Assembly (NCBI RefSeq): GCF_963678635.1 | Contig: NC_087069.1 | Coordinates: forward strand, 620,001-684,000 | Direction of reading: 5' to 3' | Source: Symsagittifera roscoffensis | Lineage: Eukaryota > Xenacoelomorpha > Acoela > Convolutidae | DNA: 64,000 bases | In this document: piece after piece, positions 45,797 through 57,635 of the stretch | How the letters are laid out: each line of letters begins with the position of its first letter | Numbering within the stretch: position 1 is the stretch's first letter | The notes under the pieces: model-generated | Databases searched by the model: none | What the model was told of the DNA's origin: nothing | The model's input: only the letters and a program-made list of their open reading frames with translations | Program-made: the position numbers and the translations under genes

Positions 45797-46218
45797 ATGG
45801 AAAATTTTTCAATTCTGCAAATTATTGAAAGAATTCCTGAGCTCAGGTTCAAGTACATGGGATCATAAACTTATGATAGAGTACCTCAACTAACAAAATA
45901 ATCTTTTGCAATTTTAACTCAGCTCAGTGAGAAGAGAGGAGAACACTGGATCATGATTGCTCGACTGGATAAAAACTACTTTGCTGATTCTTTGGAACCT
46001 AGGGTTACTACTATGCTGATTATTTGGGTAAAGAGAGATCAACTTACCGCTTTTTGACAAAAAAAATATCCACCAATGGTTCCTCGAAAGCTACAAAAGC
46101 TGATAGTGTAGTATTTTATGCAATTTATTCAGCGTTTCTTCATTTTAAATTCTTCCAAAAGAACTTGAATAATGTTCATGATACACATGTTTTAAAATTT
46201 TGCAGTAATTTTATGTAA
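45797..46218 (+). pseudogene. Adenain-like protease (Polinton B)
   Basis: ATG 45797. The His block KRGEHWIMIARLDKNYFADS, with HW and the FAD catalytic Asp, matches GTHWTV...FADPLG in copy A. A frameshift follows near 45,995. The region equivalent to the Cys block reads DSVVFYAIYSAFLHF in frame, with no Cys, so the nucleophile is absent in the open frame. It lies after the capsid gene as in copy A. Confidence 0.72.
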
Positions 46219-49200
46219 AAGTACACTTTGCTTGTAAGTGTAAAAATTGCAGTAAGTTTACTATACAATGTAGTGAATTGTTTTCTTATTTGTGTAATTT
46301 ACCTTTTGAAATTCCCTATTTTTTCACAAAAAGCATCTTAGCAACTAACCTTTTGATGAAAAACACGGCGATTGATGGTGGAATATGGCTGTCTTACTTC
46401 CCAAATTGAATGAATTAACGATAGAATAGATAAACTTACGAAAATCGTAACCAACTTCTGGTAAATTGTATAATCTCTTAAAAGTCTAATCTGAGAAAGA
46501 TGGAAAAACTTTCCTACAAAAAGATCAGAAACAAAAGGATTTTGAGACTATATTTTTGTAAGTGTAAACTTTCACCGGGGTAAACTTGACAAATTTGGAT
46601 GATAACTTTTGAAAAATTTGCAAAATTTTGAAATTTTTTTGAAAGATTAAGACAAAGTAATAAGAGAGAACTGAAATTAATCGTAGCAAGAAAAATGACA
46701 GCATAAACAAACATGTGAGGTGAAAACGAAAAATAGATAAAAACATCTAATTGGTTGAAACTGAAAAATTTTTGCATATTATTATCTTAGTTCCAATGAA
46801 AATTTATGCAGTGTGATTGGATGTATTTCAATTTTTTAAAGAAATTTTATAATTTTATTCTCTCAAGAAAGTAATTCACGCTTCATTAACTCTGTGGGGA
46901 ACTGCTATTATGCATCTGTCATATGATCGTGGAATTAATTCGTGAATAAAGATAAAATAATCATAAAATTATTAAGTATAATGAGTCTGTCATCCGTTCT
47001 CCAGATAACCTGGGGAAAAAAAGATTAAGTGGGATATAAAAGTAATCAACCATGAGGATCTGTCAAGAATAATTAACTTGTCAAAGATAATCCCCTCTTG
47101 TCTATTTTCGCCAGATAATCATAGGGAATATAAATGAGATAAAAATAAGTATTTAAAAGCTTTTCGCTTTACTCGTTAGGGACAATCAAAAATTCTTGCA
47201 AGTTTTTGCAAATTGTGAAACGAAAGCAAAAAGTGGAAAACGAAATACTTCTTCTTTTGATTTTAAATGGATTACGATTAATTTTAATTTCGATGGAGGT
47301 AATCGACTATAATCAATTTGTTACTCCATTTTGTTGCCTGAGTGCAACATGCGAATCAATTACTTTGGTTTCAATTTAAACCCCTAGAATTCATGAAAAT
47401 TGATTTCTTTTCCTTTTTTTATAAATGCGGGTACTTCTTTACGTGCATGTCTGACTTATTTAGTTTTTGATCTGTAACGATTTTTTTCTCTAATCATACA
47501 ACTTTATGAATTTTTTCTTCGTTCTGCTCCTTGAAATGCCCCGGGTTAACCACTTCACAAAAAGTTCCGTATATTAGAATCCCAGTATGATTGTAAGGAA
47601 TTGTTCTAAGACAGCAGGATTTTTTCTAAATAAAAACAACGCAAACTTGAAAAAAATCCGCAATAATAACAATATGACTTAGTTACTCTTCCGTAATTAT
47701 CGGTTGAAAATTTCAGCTGGTAAAAAATTTCCAGAGATAATGGTTACAGTTTTGCAAGTTGAATAGTTTTTTTTCATTAAACCTCCTAGTTATTCTTAAT
47801 TAATAGTTCAAGATTATTTTGAAGAAAATAAAAATTGTCTTTGACGATTTTTGATTATATTCCTGCAGACTTGTTGTAAGTGGTGTTCCGATATACAGAG
47901 ACAACATATCGCTCTGCGAAATTTTAAATGAAAACTATGAAAAAAATGTCAAGAGCCTGATGTTGACATGACATCTAGAAATGAATCAAAGCACGATGAT
48001 TTTTTCATGACAACCGCAACTTTAAACAACTTGTAATAGTTTCATTGATAAGTTTTGTTACACACAACGAAAAAAGACGGCCAAAACTCGCAGAGAACAA
48101 TCAAAACACCTTTAATAGGTTGTATTAATAAAAACTGCCGCGAAAGTTTGCTAGCGAGTTGGCAGAGCACTGGGGCGACAAAATAGTTCATGGATTTTTG
48201 ACGTATCATACTATTTTGGTACATTCATTCAGTTTCAGAATAACCTAATTGAAAAAAACCAGGAGCCAAAGTATTACTTAGTTGAAAGAAAAAAAAACGA
48301 TTGTCAGCTTCCGGGTTGACCATCCTACAACAAAATTCCTCAGTTAAAACTTTTCATACGAGTTATAGGAAGATTCCGTTTTTACAATTTTCTGACGAGA
48401 AAAGTTCGCAAAAATCAGCGCTACAGATAAAATAACGTAACCGATGAAAACCAATTTCGGGAGTTTTTGATTTCTATTTGTTTTAGTTTTTCTGCATGTA
48501 AAATTTTTTAGATAGTGGTCATAACAAAGGCATTTTGAACAACATATTTTTAGTAGATCTCCTAATTATACCTAGTACCTGGTAAGTGATCCGAGAATTT
48601 TTTGGAATTATACACAACTCAACTTTGACTACAGGCTGCAAATCATCTCACTGACATTTGCCGAGAAAAAACGAGTAAAAACTTAGTTGTTCAGTGGAAG
48701 TAAATTGATAGATTAGTTGTTTAGTTAGTTGCAAAAGTTAGTGTTAGATACTTAGTTCCAACTTAATTTATATTAGTCAAACTTTGACCAACAGAATCTA
48801 GAGGTTGAGGAAGATATAAACAGACATCTAACAAACGATGTAACAAAACAACTGAGTGACCACGCACAGCGTGGCACTCGGTATAGGCCATATCTGTGAT
48901 CTTGAATAAGCAAGGATAATAATCTGCAGCATGGCTGCAAAAGGACAAGTTGTGAGCGAGGTACCGAAGGTCGCCTCATGACAATCCCCGCGGGAGGAAA
49001 AGTTCTTGAAAATCAGTCCAAAGTTTTTTAAAAGAAAAATAAACTGCACCCAGGTGAGCATAAGATTGATAGCACCCCTATCCCTCAGAAATGCAAGGTG
49101 GCAAAGAATATGAAACAAAACATTTAGCATAGAAAGTTTTATAGAGTTTTGTAGAGCTTGATATGCACATACTAGTCAATCGCCCTCTAGAGTTTTGTTG

Positions 49201-49327
49201 ATTTTGGAAGAAGAGGAAGAGGACGCCTCCATGAAGTCTAACTGAGGTCGGTCACGAATAAGGGGTTTCCGTGGCGAAAGCGAGAACGGCAAGACAGAGG
49301 GTTTCGAGAGGGTAAACCTTGAAACTC
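46219..49327. other. Non-coding spacer between Polinton B and the Ty3 element
   Basis: No gene supported; open frames at 46,514-46,777 and 48,763-49,130 have no recognisable content. Solo CCGGGTT(G/A)ACC ends like those of the 529-1,212 MITE occur at 47,539 and 48,311. A TATAAAAG word lies at 47,033. A tRNA D-arm-like word lies at about 48,160 without the rest of a tRNA. The outer terminus of Polinton B should lie at the left of this interval but could not be fixed. Confidence 0.4.
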
Positions 49328-50100
49328 CTATTCGACTAGTTTGACAGAGTGACCTAAAGGGTCGCCAAAGAACTTTGTAGTCTTCTTACTATGCAAGGAG
49401 GTCCTGACCGCCTTCGAATCATCCGCGACTGGCTGAGCGGGAAGAGATAACGAAGGGTACGAAGAGTGCGGTTCTGAAAGAGTGTTTTGTGAGGGTGGAG
49501 CGAAGACGTCCTGAGACACATCAACCGAAGATGGGAACTCAGTCCGAAGATCTGCTAGGCCAGAACTAGTAAGCTGGGTAGCCGGTGGCGAGAGAGTAGC
49601 ACAAACCATGTTAAGCCGCTTGGAAGTAATTGTAGTACTAGCAGACGTAACAGGCGGCAAATCATCCTGTAATTTGGGTCGTTTTCTCCACTGGGGTAGA
49701 TTTCGCAACCACTTGCAGATGGTTGCAACCCGACGAGCCCTCGCTAGACGAATCAGCAGTAAAGTCCACCACCATCGGGTAAGACACACTGGGGTCGTCA
49801 GGCCGTTTCTCCAACATCGTTCGCTGAGAGCGAGTAGCTGACTTTTGCCCGCATTGCGAGAGGTCAATCATTAGGCTTGAAGACGATCACCTAGCGTGTT
49901 TTGGCCAACTGAAATGTTATAACGAAAGTTATACTTAAGGCAAATATGGTTCTTACGATAAACTTTCCCTTTGTCAGTAACATAAGTGTGATCAGTAATC
50001 TGAGTAATCTTGAATTTAACAGTCTTATAAAGAAGTTTTCCTCACTGACTATCTATAACTTACCTACAGACTCTAACGCGACTACAACCGGCTAAGAGAA
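49328..50100 (-). pseudogene. Ty3 pol C-terminal region with GPY/F-like module
   Basis: Minus frame from about 50,020 reads VKFKITQITDHTYVTDKGKV and YRKNHICLKYNFRYN, the pattern of the C-terminal integrase module of gypsy-type pol. Two later frames (49,871-49,662 and 49,867-49,328) are rich in Ser/Pro/Thr with KRPDDPSVSYPMVVDF and probably belong to one shifted tail. Confidence 0.6.
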
Positions 50101-50430
50101 GGTTTTTCCAATTTACCTGTTTTAGTCGGACGACGAGGTTGCAGAGCTGGTAACCTACGGGAACTAGTCTGGAACCAGACGCACACTCCGAAAAAAAGAA
50201 GAGTGTTACGAGTAAGACCCGTCTTTAGAGAGTGGGCAAGGTCCGAATGACGGCTTGTCAATTCTTTCAGGACACGCTTTCCCCCATCCGGCGGGAAGTT
50301 TCGTTTGTACTGCGTCCACTTATTTGCCGCCCGAGCGAGTTCAGCCAGTGCCTTGTAAGGCTCACTCTCAGCCACATAAACCTCTAGGGAAAACATCGGC
50401 CTGAATCGGGGAGCAATCGGAGGGCTGGCA

Positions 50431-51338
50431 CTACTTCTGGGCACCACCTTTAATGCGATCCCTCCTGTAGTCCTGGCTTGCAATCTGGTCCGGCGTAAAA
50501 AGGTTTCGTTCAAGACTTTGGGATGAAGTATCAAAGTGATCAACATTATGATAAGCTTGAGAGCATTCAGTATTTGGCTTAAGACCAAAATGTAACTCGA
50601 AAGGCAATTTTTTAATCACAGACTGATTACTCTTGCGAATGTCTTCGACGATTTGTTGAATCGTTTCCTTGAACTTTCCAAAATAAGGATCAAGTTTAGC
50701 AGTGCCCAGTTTATGTTTTATAGTTTGTATCAAACGTTCGATTAAGCCACTACCTCTATGGTCTCCAACCGGTGAAAGATTATGGTTAATACCCTTACTA
50801 GAACAAAATTGTTGCACTATATCGTTTTAAAACCCAGAGCCATGATCAGTCCTGACAGATTGAGGAAAACCATGAATACGAATATAAGACGCGAGGAAGT
50901 TCGTTACCTTCTTAGCCCCAGTAGTTTTGGCAATAAGAACAGAAGGAAATTTAGAGAAACGATCTATAGCTACTAAGAGGAAAATTTTCGAACCCTTATC
51001 ATCTAATATAGGACCCACGAAATCTAGTTGCAATTTCTGATTTGGCCCAGACAGAGTAGGTAAGGTTTGTGCGGTATGAAAACTCTTAGCGGGCTTAAGA
51101 TTCTTACCATACAACGTGCATTCGCGGCACTTCTCACAAGTTTCAAAAGTCTGTCGGTCGGCCACCAAATGTACTCGGAGGCTGACATCAGAGCCTCCTG
51201 TCCTGGGTGAGAGCGATAAAGACGAGCACGGACAGCCTGTCTGAGAGCTTCGGGAATTGCCAACTTGTTGTCAATGATCACGCAGTTATTGACCACCGCT
51301 GCCTTGGGCCAGAATTGAGCCATATAAGCCCCGAGCTT
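50431..51338 (-). pseudogene. Ty3 integrase
   Basis: The zinc-binding HHCC-like domain contains HPGQEALMSASEYIWWP followed by CEKCREC. The core has LQLDFVGPI (first Asp), RTDHGSGF (second Asp) and SGLIERLIQTIKHKLG (Glu), so the catalytic triad is intact, but the frame carries a stop after HGSGF, a shift near 51,150, and another near 50,450. Catalyses cDNA insertion. Confidence 0.85.
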
Positions 51339-52109
51339 ATTGAAGCTAGTGACATCTTTATTGACAAAACCACGCTTTAGAGGGCCCAGGAAGCGGTCCT
51401 CCTCAGTTTAGCTAAGAGGTCAGCATGAAAAAAGCCTGGCAGTCCCACAATGTCCTTCTTGGACTTCGAGAGGATCGGCTTGCCGCCATTATCAGCAAAG
51501 ACCCCGATCTTGGCGGCTGTGTTGACCTTCCCAGGTCAAGTTGAACGGCATCGTCTCATAGCCTTTAACAGCTGACTGTGTCCCTCCTTTCGGGAAGTAG
51601 TCCTCGCGGCAGCAAAACGAGTTATGGCTGCTCGATCATGGGCTCGATTATGTTGTCGGATTTGATCCACGCGAGAAATTTGACCCAACTATCGAGATCT
51701 CATCGGAGGACGTGGGCTTGGTCGTCTAAAGTTCGGAGAATTCAATGGAAATATTTCCACTAATAAGAGGAGGTCAGTTTGTTCCGCCGTCGACTTTAGT
51801 TTTGTCTGAGAATCGATAGGGTGAGTTAAAGTGCAGTTTAGATCGTTATCAGTGAGTATTTGAGTAGTATCAGGTAGTAAATTTGGGTCCGGTAGATTCA
51901 TAATCAAATTTATTATACAAGAAGAAAATGTTGTTTTAGAGAGAAAATAAGTTTGACTGTTTCGAATAGATTCAGGTCGGAGACAATGATTTCGAGATAC
52001 TCGTTTCTGATTGGCTAACATTCTTTGAGCATAACTCGACGCCCTCTATCGTTGAGAAATTTGAAGGACAACTCTGCATAACTTAGTTTGATTGGTTAAC
52101 AGATCGAGT

Positions 52110-53893
52110 TCATTTTCTGTCGCCCCCTATCGGAGAATGCTTGGATGAAGGCAAGAAAGAAAACCGATGTGAAAGATTAACGCGCTCTTGCGAAGGAGGA
52201 CAATACTCATCACTCGAATTATAAGGGCTATATGAATTGATGAATGTTACGGCTTGGTTAAAAGCCTCAATGGACTTAACAACAGAACGTTCATTGTAAT
52301 TAGAGGGAGCAGGAGCCGAAAATGTACGGTAGTGAGATAAATAATTCACAAAACTCAAAGTGATCCCAGGGACTTGAAAAACCTCGAAATCAAAGAGTAA
52401 TAAGCAATCTGCCTATCTAGCAAGACGAGATTGATACGACTTGTTACTATAAATTTCATTCAATGCCGAAATAAGGACTTTATGATCCGTCAACACTTGA
52501 AAAAGATTACCCAACAAATAAGTGCGAAAATGTTCACAAGCCCAAACAATCGCCAACAATTCCAATTCATTTGTACTATACTTCGCCTCTGCATTATTGA
52601 GAACACGCGAAGGAAACGCAGTTGGGGCCCAAACTCACGGTTAGATTTCATGTTCTAGGCAAGCTCCTAGCCCATTATGACTAGCGTTTACATTTTACCC
52701 GTGAATTTTTGAAGAATCGTGATGAAATAAACTAGGAATTTTAGATACCACCTTGATAACACTTTTGAAGGCATTGTCCTGTTCCTCTCCCCACAGAAAC
52801 GACTGTTTATTACATGCCTTTAATGATTGCCAAAAATGGATTGTATGAGTGTGCAAATCAGGTATAAACCATTGTAAACGATTTAACGTTCCCATAAATG
52901 AACGGAGTTGTTTCAAAGTTTTTGGAGGCTTGAGTGATTGAACGGCATCTATTTTTAAAAGTTTATGTGAATAACAGTCCTCATTATTGTCATATCCTAA
53001 TCAAGTTAAATGGCAAACGGAGAATTCACATTTACTAAGTTTCGGTGCCCAGCCTTCCGCATCGAGTCTCTGCATCACCTTCTATACCAAATCGTTATGT
53101 TCTTGAATATCACCTGTCGTGGCTACTAAAATATCGTCCAAGTTACAAATAACACCCTCTAGTGCATTTAAAGTATAGTCCATTGCCTTCTGGAACTCGG
53201 TTGGCAACCCTGTTAAGCCTTAAGACCCAGTTGTGAATATGTAAGTTCCCGTAGCGTCCCCGCACAAGATGTTGAAATTGCAATGACTACTGGTATAAGA
53301 AGATAACTGCAACTAATTGAAAGCGTACTTCAAGTCCAATTATGTGAACCAAACCTTTCCAGGTACGTCTTTTGTGATAATCTGAGCCACTGAATTGATA
53401 AGTTCATGAATGTTTGGCATCTGGTACTTGTTTTTCCAGATCTGGGCATTCATCGGCTTGGCGTTAAGAACAAGCTTGATTGAGCCGTCCTTCTTTGCTG
53501 TCAATACGATAGACGCTATGAAAAACTCAGTCGTACAATTATCCAGTTTTCGATATGACCTTGTTCTACTAACCGCCTGATCTCGTTATCAACTCTATCG
53601 TGGATATAAACCGGGACTTTACGTCCTTTGACTTGACGCGGTACTAGAGGGAATTTAAAGTTTGTATATACTTTGTGATGCTTGGATCTGCCTAATCGAC
53701 TAAAAATGTGTGCATTTTTACTGGCAAAAAACGAACCCCAACATTCGTATATCGGGTTCTGAGATTTATCCTCAAGCAGATGAACAGACTCCGCCCTCAG
53801 GTGAATAGTTACTACGCGTAATTGATCTTGCAAGTCTAGACCCAAAAGATTTCGAGTTCTTTTTTCAGAGACAAGGAAATGAGCTTCCTCCAC
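52110..53893 (-). pseudogene. Ty3 reverse transcriptase and RNase H
   Basis: RT begins near 53,700 (FPLVPRQVKGRKVPVYIHD, RRLVEQGHIE), continues through LVLNAKPMNAQIWKNKYQMP in broken frames, the catalytic box reads VICNLDDILVAT, and the connection has KQLRSFMGTLNRLQWFIPDL. RNase H follows: NASHNGLGACLEHE (the usual first Asp reads Asn), NELELLAIVWACEHF and LTDHKVLISAL. Stops and shifts occur near 53,500, 53,220, 53,000, 52,690 and 52,420. The segment 51,340-52,110 between RNase H and integrase is open in parts (LPDPNLLPDTTQILTDNDLN) without a recognised domain. Confidence 0.85.
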
Positions 53894-54069
53894 TTTTCAG
53901 CCGCTAGAAGAGATCGGAATGCCAACTGACCCGAGAAGACGATTTGGTTTTTAATTGTAATGGACATACAAAGTATCTATAGAGTATCGTGTGATGTCAA
54001 GAAATTCGATAGGCAGATTACGTTGCAGTATTATCTCACAAGTGCGTTTATTGAGGAACGAGACCAGTT

Positions 54070-55170
54070 TTACCGTGTCAACGGTTGAGTAAAAAAACTA
54101 TGACCTGAATGCAACGGAATACTAAGGCTTCTAGGTTTCCCTCTGTTTGACTTGAGAAGCTCAATACTATTGATCCTGACCGCACTTTCTAACTGCAGAA
54201 TGCCTAATTCTGGTTCGCTATCGTATTTAGCATCTATAAAACTGCAGTCGGTCGAAGGACCCGATGCCTCTTCATTTTCGTGAACCAACTTCATTCGTCG
54301 TTTTGATGAATTACAACATTTTGCAAAGTGTTCACGTTTCTTGCAGAGATTGCACGTAACTTCGCGAGCTGGGCAAGATTTTCTGTGATCTGGACTAAAA
54401 GGATTACCACAGAAGCAACACGATTTGTTCCCTTGGTTGCTTTGCGTGATTTGTCGATCAGTTTGATTTTGAGGATAATTCCGTTTTCCTCGAGACGACT
54501 GAATTGAGAAGGTGGGTTCTTGTTTAACCTTCATAGTATTTGAAAAATGATTTAGTGGAAGTAGTTTTTGGAACTGAGCGGACGTAATAGCACCTTTTTC
54601 ACACTCCAGCGCGAGTTTAAAGGTATTATCCAAACCCGTCTTTGCCTTAATTAGTTGTTGCTGGACATCCACGTCACGAAATCGTCCGATAAAAAGGTCT
54701 TTCAGAGTTTCTTATTCTTGAGCGTTGGGCCAATTAATTAGGGCAATCTGAGCGCTAACTCCAGCGTAGAATGAAGAGAAAGTATCGTTGTCCAGCATGA
54801 ATACAGTTTTATAAAGCTTAATACATTCGACAGTATAGCGCCATTCCACCTTGAACAACGTCTCACATCCACTGTGAAATTTTCGAAAAGGAGTAACGCT
54901 AATATCCGTGTGTGGAAAACAGTCCGCAAAACGTCTCTTTCCTTCGTTTTCCAAAGCGAAGAACGTGACTTCAACCACGTCTCAGCTTCGTGATAATACC
55001 AGTTTTGATTGATTCTAGGACCTTTTCTTCTGCGCTCAACATTCAACTCAGTTACTCTACGAACACATGAATTCGCCGAAAAGGGAGGAATACCTAACAG
55101 GTCAGTCCTGTCTTCATTAAAACTCATGAAATGTAAAAGTTTGCAGGTGGGGGGGGGGGGGGATAAAGAG
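54070..55170 (-). pseudogene. Ty3 gag and protease N-terminal part
   Basis: Gag capsid-like helices appear across frames from about 55,130 (DLLGIPPFSANSCVRR, FALENEGKRRFADCF, ECIKLYKTVFMLDNDTF). From 54,672 an open stretch has two zinc knuckles, CCFCGNPFSPDHRKSC and CNLCKKREHFAKCC, that bind RNA. It ends with RGKPRSLSIPLHSGHSFFTQ, where the retropepsin active-site DSG reads HSG. The protease C-terminus, RNLLGLDLQ, is found at 53,850. Confidence 0.8.
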
Positions 55171-55553
55171 CCAATTTTGCTCGGTGAACAACCTAATTTT
55201 TGAAGAGATTTGTAATTCATGCTTTACACTCATTCAGTCATAATAACACGGAAGATAACTACGAGACTTTTTTCAGTTTTTCATCCCCTCACAAATTTAC
55301 AAAAAAGCTGCTCAAAAATTGTCATATGAGATGTACGAAATGTTGTAAAAACGTGTTCACTCGTTCACACTGACACGTTTTAATGCAACTTATAACATGA
55401 AAAGTCATTTGAAATGAACTTTCATATTTTTAAAATTAAAAAAAAAACAATGGGGGCTGGAAAAGAGCGAAAATGGAGGCTCTTTTCCAGTTTCCCCCAC
55501 ACCTTTCAAAATACCGAGTTTTATGTTTATTTTACGTGTTATTACGGCTAAAT
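55145..55553. other. Poly-G and hAT-MITE-related end sequences with a strong hairpin
   Basis: GCAGGTG(G)n followed by AAAGAGCC (55,145-55,171) resembles the right end of the MITE at 4,463-4,676. GGCTCTTTTCC...CCCCCACACC (55,478-55,503) resembles its left end. Between them, 55,457-55,490 forms a 12-bp perfect hairpin: CTGGAAAAGAGC, a 10-nt loop, then GCTCTTTTCCAG, extended by GGGGG/CCCCC. This suggests two partial copies placed end to end. Confidence 0.5.
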
Positions 55554-57553
55554 ATTACGCTGTAAAGTATGAAGAACAAATCTGTTCACAATTGTTGATT
55601 TGTTGACCACGTGAGTTAGGACCGAGTTGGTTAACTCATAGAGTAATTTCGGATAGGGTACACCGTCTGCTCGTCACGCTATCTTATTTTCGGCCGGATA
55701 GATTCGTGCAACTTCTTAGTCTAATACCGATCCTAATCTTACTCTTATACTATCTAGTCTCAGGTTGTTTAACTAGTCTCTGCTAGGCTCAATAGATCTA
55801 GGGTATACTGGTCTATTGCGGCTGTTGAAGTGCTCGGGAGAGTCCAACTAATTTCTAAGTTAAATTCAAATCTCTCTGGTGCTGAAATTACAAGTAACTT
55901 CAGCACTTACAAATAAGTGGGTTGTTAGTTAGATGGATCATGATTGGTTAATATTAAATACTTTACATTGGTAAAATATCTAAATTATCCAATCATAAAA
56001 TGTAGTTTAGATCAGGTTCCACCCATCCGGGTTTTACAGAGTTTTTTAGAATAGTTCTTCTGCAATTCGAAGGATGGATGATGGACGTTGGTGTTTGGCG
56101 AACATCTTACTTCTTCTGTTTCCTTTTTGTTAAAGAAGTTCCAGGAAGCTGGAGTTAGAGACATAAGACGTTGTGTCTTCTAGTGACAACGACTAAGTCT
56201 TCGCAACAAACTCAAATCTGATTTCAGAATGGTTGGCTATGTCAGGTTTTTCTGTTCTGCGTGGAGAACTTCTTTTGTGTCTGATCTAGTTTGGGAATGG
56301 CGTGGAGATTGTGCGTGGAGGGGATGCCTGGTTACTCGGATCTGTACGTATACTTGAACATCGAGGTGGTCATTGGTCTAGTTCAATGAAGTCCTTTTCT
56401 GCGAAGTCAAGTCGTACTCTAAATCCTTTGAGTTGTGATTGTGAGTGGCATATCGATTGTGGTTGGTCATTCTCTCTCGAGTGTAGTGGGGTCGTTTTGT
56501 CTTTAGATGTTCGTCCTTGGTGTTGTATTCTGATCTATGTATTGCATAATGTAATTTACATTTTATAAAACATTTATTAGTTTAATATTTTTTAATTATG
56601 ATTTTAGTTAGTTGTTTTCACAAAAGCTTTTTGTTTTAGTTCGGTTATTTTGAAGAGTTACTCACACTTGAGTAGCTCTTATTAAAAATAGAGGTGTGGT
56701 CACAAAGCGTGGATGTAGCACGGTGGGTTAGGCCGGCTATAGAGCATGCTCAGGACGTCCTTCCTGGTGGGTTAGGCCAGGAGTGGGAGTATGATTTCAT
56801 GCGGTTTTTGTGAGGGGTCCTGTTATGTGGCAACGTTTTATGTTGGGTTTGTTGTGGTTTTTCTTATGTCTTGTTGGTTATGTCCTTTTTCCAAAAAGCA
56901 AATTGTTCGTGGTATGGGTTTGTCTTTCGACTTTTTTGTGTTTTATTATTTCTTTCTTAGACTTTATAATAGTCTTCAAAAGAATAAATTATCCAGTTTT
57001 AAACTGGGTTAATCCGGTTTGGGTACCGTTGGTTTCCTTTTCTTAGTCATGCTGTTATTCTATGATTTGTGGTATTTAGTAAGCTGCGTTGGTTAGTTTT
57101 GTTTAGTATGTGATTCCTTTCCAACCGGGTTAAAGGAAAGTTTGAAACATGTTATTATATGTTAGAGTTGTTGAGTGTGAAAACTTGAAACTGAAATTCA
57201 TTATTTTAAACAATTCTTCGTGGGCGAGCTGTGCGAGTGTGGATAGAATTTCTGTGCGAATAAATGAGAATATCAAAAGGTTAGTACTGCATTTGCATTT
57301 TATTAATTTACTGCATAGAATTTGGAAATTTACTGCTAGTGATGGGGGAATTTTAAGTTACAAATTTTTATCATAATTAGATTTACTGCTTGTGGGGAAA
57401 ATTTTAGAAATGAATTTATTGCATTGGTATTAAATTTATAAATCTATAAGTGTAAGAGATTAATAGAATTTTTGAAATCTGTTTGATGAAATTTGCGATT
57501 TTTATTTGTCTTTTGTGGTTTTTGTAGGTGATCGTCGGATGAAGGCTAAAAAT
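55554..57553. other. T/G-rich (plus strand) non-coding region downstream of the virus-like block
   Basis: No supported gene; open frames here lack features. It shares the strand bias of 57.6-64 kb. It contains two hairpins, 55,879-55,906 (GTGCTGAA/TTCAGCAC) and 56,653-56,680 (AAGAGTTACTC/GAGTAGCTCTT), and a repeated GGTGGGTTAGGCC word at 56,731 and 56,776. It could be a long 3' untranslated or LTR-like region of the block to its right; no second copy is in the window. Confidence 0.4.
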
Positions 57554-57632
57554 CTAAAGAAAACATGAATAAAGTATGGTGAGTTTTTTAATATTTTAAT
57601 TAGTTAGTAATATTCATTTAATTCATACTTAC
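57554..57632 (-). other. Predicted intron immediately after the 601-aa stop codon
   Basis: On the minus strand the stop TAA is followed by CAG and then GTAAGTATG, a near-perfect donor at 57,632. A pyrimidine-rich acceptor TTCATGTTTTCTTTAG ends at 57,554, giving about 79 nt, close to the 75-nt intron at 4.2 kb. A spliced 3' UTR, or splicing from this point to a further exon, is inferred. Confidence 0.55.
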
Positions 57633-57635
57633 CTG

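Larger units (their letters stand above)
14390..46218 (+). mobile_element. Polinton/Maverick copy B, split by two nested insertions
   Basis: Plus-strand gene order repeats that of copy A: DAAG protein, exonuclease-like, ATPase, small basic protein, conserved accessory protein, integrase, penton, basic core protein, major capsid, protease. Two foreign insertions interrupt it: 15,434-18,808 (non-LTR element) and 23,150-44,880 (large TIR element in the capsid gene). Without them copy B would be about 6.7 kb. Its proteins are clearly diverged from copy A, so the copies represent different lineages. Every gene is broken or missing key residues. Confidence 0.82.
49328..55170 (-). mobile_element. 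Ty3/gypsy-type LTR retrotransposon, degenerate internal region
   Basis: Minus-strand order gag (CCHC knuckles), protease, RT, RNase H, integrase and a GPY/F-like tail is that of Ty3/gypsy (Metaviridae). The frame is broken in many places. Comparison by eye of sequence right of 55.2 kb with sequence left of 49.3 kb found no LTR pair, so the ends are lost or too diverged. The gag side ends against a poly-G MITE-like fragment at 55,145. Confidence 0.85.

Noticed and set aside
48150-48190. D-arm-like GCGAGTTGGCAGAGCAC
   Set aside because: No anticodon arm or T arm follows; not a tRNA gene.
47000-57600. LTR pair for the Ty3 element
   Set aside because: Sequences to the right of 55.2 kb and to the left of 49.3 kb were compared by eye and showed no matching terminal repeats; a computed self-alignment could overturn this.
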